Assembly (NCBI GenBank): GCA_965652545.1
Contig: CBFGWV010000272.1
Span: forward strand, 1-6,489
Length of the DNA: 6,489 nucleotides
Source: CBFGWV01 sp965652545
Lineage (GTDB): Bacteria; Pseudomonadota; Gammaproteobacteria; Competibacterales; Competibacteraceae
Direction of reading: 5' to 3'
A program made the position numbers and the translations under genes. Under the pieces are notes generated by a model. It saw only the letters and a list, made by a program, of their open reading frames with translations, made no database searches and was not told where the DNA came from. Positions 1 to 6,489 of the stretch are shown here, one piece after another (position 1 is the stretch's first letter; every line of letters starts with the position of its first letter).

Positions 1-1040
1 CGGGTCATCGGGGCCGCGGCGGCGTGGTGCTTGACCGTGTGGCCGCAGATGAACTCACCGTGTTGGTCGCAGAACTCGTGCCCGGCTTTGTAACCCACAT
101 CGAACAGTCGGCTGAGATTGCTGTACGACCAATCGAATATGGTTTCCCAGTCCTGATCCCGCATGTGATGCGCCCACGGCAGCAGCAGTGGCGTGGTGTG
201 CTTGTGGCGCTCCTTGTGGTGGCACTGGCTGAACAGCTCGGTGCCCTGCTGGGCCAGTTTGGTCAGCGGCAGGATGATGGACAGCACCCAGGCGTCGTAC
301 AGGTTGCGCGGCTTGCGGATGAGTTTGTCCTGCCCGAGGATATCGAAAGCCACCGCACAGTGAATCTCCAAGTCGCGCTCCTCGCACAGCACCTCGTAGT
401 TGAGCGTCTCCAGGGCCGAGCCCTCGATGAACGTCTCTCCATCGACCTCGAAGGGCGAATAGATGAACGGAAAGGCCAGCGCCGCCTTGAAGTGATCGGC
501 GTTGAGCTCGTCGTGCCGGAAGGAGACGAACTTGTGCCGGTCGACGCTGTAGGCGCTCAAGTAGAAGTCGCCCGGGAAATCAGGGATCGCATCGAAGTCC
601 ACCACTTCTTCGATCCACGGCGGCGCCTGGCACAGCCCCAGGCTCTTGGTACTGAGATCCGTCGGGCAAAACGCGGCGGACCAGAATTCCGCAATGTCCC
701 GGGTCAGCCGCTGCATCGGCGTATCCTGCGGGAACTGGAACAAGTACTTCTGCATCGTCCGGGTATAGGCCTCCGCCAGCGTCCCGGGTTTGTGGAACAC
801 TTTGTAGTTCACCGGAAAGTGCTTATAGATGCTGTCGGAGACGCCCATGTTCGGCGTGGCCGCCAGCGCCGCCTGGCGATCGCCGTTCTTGGGTGCCGCA
901 TACAGCAACCCCACCAGCATGCCGGCGCCGGTGGTCGACACGACATCGAAACACACCCCCGCTTCGTCCATTGCCAGCAACGCACCGGCCATCAACGTCA
1001 GATTCGGCGCACCGCCACCCAGTACCAGAGCTGTCGTCAT
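1..1040 (-). CDS. Patatin-like protein with altered catalytic dyad (3' end outside window)
   Basis: I translated this strand by hand. It stays open for 346 codons from the ATG at 1040-1038 to the left edge, so the C-terminus is missing. The N-terminus has the patatin layout: a glycine-rich oxyanion loop (LVLGGGAPN, residues 5-13), then a nucleophile-elbow region (STTGAGMLVGLLYA, 35-48), and later VDGETFIEGSALETL (199-213). Patatin hydrolases normally have G-x-S-x-G at the elbow and D-G-[GA] at the third site. Here the elbow reads T-T-G-A-G, with Gly38 in the serine position, and the third site reads E-G-S, with Glu206 in the aspartate position. The dyad therefore looks lost, although the frame is clean and the fold motifs persist. 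A His-rich patch (HHKERHKH, 274-281) and several cysteines follow. No signal peptide or clear membrane segment is visible. The gene lies 61 bases after the cyclase and may share its transcript. The fold assignment is fairly firm; the loss of activity is inferred. Confidence 0.85.
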   Translation of the reverse strand, partial: MTTALVLGGGAPNLTLMAGALLAMDEAGVCFDVVSTTGAGMLVGLLYAAPKNGDRQAALAATPNMGVSDSIYKHFPVNYKVFHKPGTLAEAYTRTMQKYLFQFPQDTPMQRLTRDIAEFWSAAFCPTDLSTKSLGLCQAPPWIEEVVDFDAIPDFPGDFYLSAYSVDRHKFVSFRHDELNADHFKAALAFPFIYSPFEVDGETFIEGSALETLNYEVLCEERDLEIHCAVAFDILGQDKLIRKPRNLYDAWVLSIILPLTKLAQQGTELFSQCHHKERHKHTTPLLLPWAHHMRDQDWETIFDWSYSNLSRLFDVGYKAGHEFCDQHGEFICGHTVKHHAAAAPMT

Positions 1041-1045
1041 TTCTT

Positions 1046-1053
1046 CCCCCCTT
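1046..1053 (-). promoter_or_regulatory. Ribosome binding site of the patatin-like gene
   Basis: On the minus strand AAGGGGGG lies five bases before the ATG at 1040-1038. This purine-rich stretch is a good Shine-Dalgarno candidate and supports the chosen start. The 61-base gap to the cyclase stop shows no convincing promoter or terminator, which fits read-through from the genes upstream. Confidence 0.6.
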
Positions 1054-1101
1054 CTTATAACCGCCCCTGCGGCCTTCTCTTTACGCGCTAATCCATCTTG
1101 T

Positions 1102-2105
1102 TCAGGAGTCGGCCAACGTACCGACGGGCTGCGCCATGACCACCCGGTCGCGGCCTGCCAGTTTGGCCCGGTACATGGCCTGATCGGCACGGTGCAGCGT
1201 AAGCTCCAGCGACTCGTCCGGTTCGCCCTCGGCCACTCCCAGGCTGGCGGTCATGCGCAGGTCGCCGGATACCCCGGGCAGGCGGATGGCGGCAATCGCC
1301 GCACGCAGCTTTTCCGCCACCGCCATGGCGCTATCGATGGGCGCCTCCGGCAACAGCACGGCAAACTCCTCACCGCCAAGCCGGCCCAATGCATCCACCG
1401 AACGCAGCTGCGCCTTACAGGTCTCGGCCACCGCGCGCAGGGCCTCGTCCCCGGAGCGGTGGCCGAGCGTGTCGTTGATGCCCTTGAAGTGGTCGATATC
1501 CAGCATCACCACGCTCAGCGGACGGCCATATCGGTTGCGGTAATCGACGGCATTGGTGGCAATCTTGTAAAACTCACGTCGGTTGACCGCGCCAGTGAGT
1601 GAGTCGATCTTGGCCAGTGCGGCCAAGCGCTCCAGGGCGAACTTGAGCATCAGGTGGTTGTGCACCCTGGCCCGCACGATAGGCGGCCAGAACGGCTTGG
1701 TCACATAGTCCACCGCCCCCAGTTGAAGGCCGTTGGCTTCGTCATCCTCCTCGCTCTTGGCCGTGACGAAGATCACCGGTATCGATGCGGTTTCCGGGTC
1801 GCTGCGCAGGCGCTTGAGCACCTCGTAGCCATCCATGTCCGGCATTTCGATATCCAGCAAGATGAGGTCGGGCAGTTTGTTGGCCACCACCTCAAGCGCC
1901 TTGGCGCCACTGGTGGCGATAAAGCACTTGCCGATGTCCTTCAGGCTTTCCATCATGACCCGGGCATTGCGCGGCACGTCGTCCACGATGAGTAGGCGTG
2001 CCTCCTGGGTGCGAATCATCTCCTCGGGAGTGAGTCTGGCCAGCCGGTCTTCCCGTTGCTGCCGGTCATCATTCATAAGGCGGTGCCCGTGTGGTTCGTT
2101 GAGAG

Positions 2106-2109
<4 letters not shown>
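1102..2109 (-). CDS. REC-GGDEF response regulator, diguanylate cyclase
   Basis: This cytoplasmic response regulator should condense two GTP into cyclic di-GMP when its receiver is phosphorylated. The receiver spans about residues 37-155 and has the acidic pair Asp43/Asp44, phosphoacceptor Asp86 (LLDIEMPDMDG), Thr116 and Lys138-Pro139. A helical linker (about 145-168) leads to DSLTGAVNRREF, the usual start of a GGDEF domain. The metal and substrate residues in DIDHFKGINDTLGH (204-217) and GDEAL (220-224) are present, and the signature is GGEEF (245-249), an active-type variant. RSVD (236-239) lies exactly five residues before it, which matches the RxxD inhibitory site for product feedback. The length of 335 aa is normal for PleD/WspR-like proteins with one receiver. 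The ATG at 2109 overlaps the kinase stop as ATGA, implying translational coupling. Met12 (codon at 2076) is an alternative start and would lose only an unconserved tail. The kinase encoded just upstream is the obvious phosphodonor. Confidence 0.95.
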
Positions 2110-5240
<3,131 letters not shown>

Positions 5241-5246
5241 AAACAG

Positions 5247-5251
5247 CTCCT
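5247..5251 (-). promoter_or_regulatory. Ribosome binding site deciding the GTG start of the kinase
   Basis: AGGAG on the minus strand is separated by six bases (CTGTTT) from the GTG at 5240-5238. This near-ideal site favours the GTG over the ATG eleven codons downstream. The right arm of the 12-base inverted repeat at 5254-5265 ends only two bases upstream of the fuller CAGGAG (5247-5252), so a folded leader could affect ribosome access. Confidence 0.75.
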
Positions 5252-5253
5252 GC

Positions 5254-5389
5254 CGTCACTGCGCCCCCTTTAACCGAATGATCGATCCGCTTGCTTATTC
5301 TTTAGCCAGAGCCTCGATCATGACCCCGCTTTGTGGCAAATGATGTGACATGCCGATGATCCGCGCAACCGGGATTCGGCGCAGTGACG
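5254..5389 (-). repeat. Perfect 12-base inverted repeat flanking 112 bases of the kinase leader
   Basis: The + strand reads CGTCACTGCGCC at 5254-5265 and its exact reverse complement GGCGCAGTGACG at 5378-5389. By a rough count, an exact 12-base pair is expected well under 0.01 times by chance in a gap of this size. On the minus-strand transcript the arms could form a 12-base-pair closing stem around a 112-base interior that contains a second inverted repeat, with the 3' arm abutting the ribosome binding site. This would suit a structured leader RNA. Equally, the arms could be two oppositely oriented protein-binding sites. I do not recognise a known riboswitch class. Confidence 0.55.
5278..5321 (-). 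repeat. Inner 8-base inverted repeat in the kinase leader
   Basis: ATGATCGA at 5278-5285 and TCGATCAT at 5314-5321 are exact reverse complements separated by 28 bases, and they lie wholly inside the 12-base inverted repeat. The pair could form an inner stem of the same leader RNA; the loop allows a further short GCT/AGC pairing. The + strand also carries CCGAATGATCGATCCGC at 5274-5290 and the related CCGATGATCCGC at 5353-5364, an imperfect direct repeat that could instead mark operator sites. Confidence 0.4.
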
Positions 5390-5400
5390 CAAAGAACGAA

Positions 5401-5460
5401 TATCGAAACTGTGCGACTCAAATAAAAGCGAAACCAATCACAAAACAAATGAGCAATACA
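5401..5460. other. AT-rich patch in the gap between the 222-aa gene and the kinase
   Basis: By direct count 21 of 60 bases are G or C (35%), against clearly GC-rich sequence on both sides. The + strand here is rich in A and C and poor in T. The patch follows the stop codon of the 222-residue gene and precedes the kinase leader. A promoter-upstream element is the simplest reading. I see no convincing hairpin terminator for the preceding gene in it. Confidence 0.5.
5421..5448 (-). promoter_or_regulatory. Tentative sigma70-type promoter for the kinase operon
   Basis: On the minus strand TTGTTT (5448-5443) and TTTATT (5426-5421) are 16 bases apart inside the AT-rich patch. Both hexamers match the consensus only partly. 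A start near 5414 would give a leader of about 170 bases that includes the complete inverted-repeat structure, which is the main reason for favouring this site. The 273-base gap and the AT-rich stretch make a promoter here likely, but the exact position is uncertain. Confidence 0.2.
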
Positions 5461-5513
5461 ACACAGCCGCCATATCAATGTCGCAAACTGAACCGATGGC
5501 GTGCGAGGCCGGC

Positions 5514-6182
5514 TTACGCGCCCGGTCCGTGGAACGGTTCGCTTTCGTAGAAAACTTTTCCGCTCCGATTGCGGATGACGAAGCGGTCGCCTTCCCAAAC
5601 GCCGGTGCCGACACCGTGCCGGATGCCGTTCCAGAACTGATCGGTGGCGACGTTCTCGCTCGCCAGGACGGTGCCGTCGCTGTCGACGATGGTCAGAACG
5701 ACGTTCGTGCCCCCGCCACCACGACGAAAGATGATATCCGTGCGTGCGCTGATCGCCTTGCCCGGATGGCGCTTGGAGGCCTTCTTCGAGACCGTCACAT
5801 GCGTGAAGCCGGCTGTGCGGGTGTCCGTAGCCGCCTCGTGAATGGGGCCGGCGTCCACGCCCAAGTGCTCGGCAACCGTGGTCAGCGCGGTCTCCACGGT
5901 CATCAGGGCCCATTCGTCCTGCGCATCCGGCGCCATCGCCATGAAGCGGTCGACCTCGAAAGCCCCGGCATAGCAGGCCAGAATGCCCTTGAGCTCTTCA
6001 TGCGGCGCGCCCGGCCCCTCGCTACCCAGATAGACGTTCACCTTGGTGATCTTGCCCAGATCGAGTGAACCGCCAAGCTTGGCGCAAAAGACGTTGCGGA
6101 CGTTTTCCCAGCATGGCGTCAACGCCCGATAGATGGCCCGGTCGTGAGAGGCGAGCACGAGTTGCACATCGTGTAACGGCAT
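5514..6182 (-). CDS. Unrecognised 222-residue protein
   Basis: I do not recognise this family. The ATG at 6182-6180 gives a soluble-looking protein without a signal peptide or membrane segment. The N-terminal half (about 1-120) looks mixed helical and contains CWENVRNVFCAKLGGSLDLG and a hydrophobic stretch around ALMTVETALTTVAEHLGV. The C-terminal half is predicted by eye to be beta-rich. It has a lysine-rich loop (VSKKASKRHPGK), a GGGGTN turn, and VDSDGTVLASE followed by GIRHGVGTGVWEGDRFVIRN, ending FHGPGA. The frame could extend to an ATG at 6299, but those 39 residues are Arg-rich, overlap the preceding REC gene and look non-coding. No strong Shine-Dalgarno is visible before 6182, so translation may depend on the gene 49 bases upstream. 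Its place between two signalling genes suggests, but does not show, a role in signal transduction. Confidence 0.75.
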   Translation of the reverse strand: MPLHDVQLVLASHDRAIYRALTPCWENVRNVFCAKLGGSLDLGKITKVNVYLGSEGPGAPHEELKGILACYAGAFEVDRFMAMAPDAQDEWALMTVETALTTVAEHLGVDAGPIHEAATDTRTAGFTHVTVSKKASKRHPGKAISARTDIIFRRGGGGTNVVLTIVDSDGTVLASENVATDQFWNGIRHGVGTGVWEGDRFVIRNRSGKVFYESEPFHGPGA

Positions 6183-6231
6183 GGCGGGCGTCCGGCATCG
6201 GTAGTGGATGCGCGGCTTTGTACCACGCCAC

Positions 6232-6489
6232 TCAGCGGAACGCGCGCGCGAGGTAATGATCGGCCCCGTCCGTCGGCGCGACGACCGTGTGGGCTGCATT
6301 CCCCGGCACCAGTTCCTCGATCCTGTCGATGAGGTCGCGGATACGGTAGGGCTTGCTCAGAAAGCCGCCCATCATGGCGATGCGTCCGCGTTCGCGTTCG
6401 GGGATATCGGCATAGCCCGAGGTCATCAGCACACGCAAGCCGGGCGCAAGCCCCATCGCCTCTTGGGCGAGTTCGACACCGTTCATGCC
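6232..6489 (-). CDS. C-terminal part of a REC domain protein, probably a hybrid histidine kinase (5' end outside window)
   Basis: The frame is open from the right edge to the TGA at 6234-6232, giving 85 residues. It starts GMNGVELA, the segment that normally follows the phosphoacceptor Asp and loop of a receiver. It continues with VLMTSGYAD, which supplies the conserved Thr/Ser, and GFLSKPYRIRDLIDRI, which supplies the conserved Lys-Pro and the last helix. The TSGYA and KPYR wording is typical of receivers fused to the C-terminus of PAS-containing hybrid kinases, but a stand-alone regulator is possible because the N-terminal part is not seen. About 20 residues follow the domain. The ATG at 6486 is an internal methionine, not the start. 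The 222-residue gene begins 49 bases downstream and is probably in the same transcript. Confidence 0.85.
   Translation of the reverse strand, partial: GMNGVELAQEAMGLAPGLRVLMTSGYADIPERERGRIAMMGGFLSKPYRIRDLIDRIEELVPGNAAHTVVAPTDGADHYLARAFR

Noticed and set aside
1061..1072. CCGC/GCGG hairpin between the cyclase and the patatin-like gene as a terminator
   Set aside because: The stem is only four base pairs and no run of T follows on the minus strand, so an intrinsic terminator is not supported.
24..1091. A 355-codon open frame on the + strand opposite the patatin-like gene
   Set aside because: Its translation is low-complexity and matches no family. The minus strand has a patatin-type N-terminus, a good ribosome binding site and an uninterrupted frame.
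2074..2076. Met12 as the start of the diguanylate cyclase
   Set aside because: It remains possible, but the ATG at 2109 gives the classic ATGA overlap with the kinase stop and was preferred. The domain content does not change.
5254..5389. A known cyclic di-GMP riboswitch (GEMM class) in the kinase leader
   Set aside because: The conserved GEMM core motifs as I know them are not visible. Only the nested inverted repeats are supported, so no riboswitch class is claimed.
5350..5550. A 66-codon + strand frame in the AT-rich gap
   Set aside because: No ribosome binding site, no recognisable motif, and it covers the promoter/leader region and the end of the 222-residue gene on the other strand.
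5302..5913. A 203-codon minus-strand frame overlapping the 222-residue gene
   Set aside because: Arg- and His-rich without motifs, in a shifted frame over a better candidate gene, and running into the kinase leader.
6183..6299. N-terminal extension of the 222-residue gene to an ATG at 6299
   Set aside because: The added 39 residues are Arg-rich, mostly overlap the REC gene in another frame, and look like a translated non-coding stretch.

Overview
The window is GC-rich apart from one short dip, and every supported gene lies on the minus strand, so the genes read from right to left. Dense coding, large multi-domain phosphorelay kinases and a GGDEF output protein point to a member of the Pseudomonadota. 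A betaproteobacterium, perhaps of the Rhodocyclales, is my guess from the general look of the proteins; nothing here fixes the taxon.

From right to left: (1) 6489-6232 is the C-terminal end of a receiver (REC) domain, probably the tail of a hybrid histidine kinase or response regulator that starts outside the window. (2) 6182-5514 encodes a 222-residue protein I do not recognise. (3) 5513-5241 is a 273-base gap. It holds an AT-rich patch and, next to the ribosome binding site of the following gene, a perfect 12-base inverted repeat that encloses a second, 8-base inverted repeat. (4) 5240-2106 is a 1044-residue soluble hybrid histidine kinase with the order PAS-PAS-HisKA-HATPase-REC-REC-HPt. 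(5) 2109-1102 is a REC-GGDEF diguanylate cyclase whose ATG overlaps the kinase stop codon as ATGA. (6) 1040 to the left edge is a patatin-fold protein, truncated by the window, in which the catalytic serine and aspartate positions are both changed.

The likely logic is as follows. A cytoplasmic signal is sensed by the tandem PAS domains. Phosphate passes from His311 through the second receiver (Asp746) to the HPt histidine (His899), and then to Asp86 of the translationally coupled cyclase, which makes cyclic di-GMP. The patatin-like protein 61 bases downstream may be co-transcribed. Because its catalytic dyad appears lost, it may act as a binding or regulatory protein rather than a lipase.

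The points most worth following are the pseudo-patatin, its linkage to the cyclic di-GMP relay, the nested inverted repeats in the kinase leader, and the unassigned 222-residue protein.
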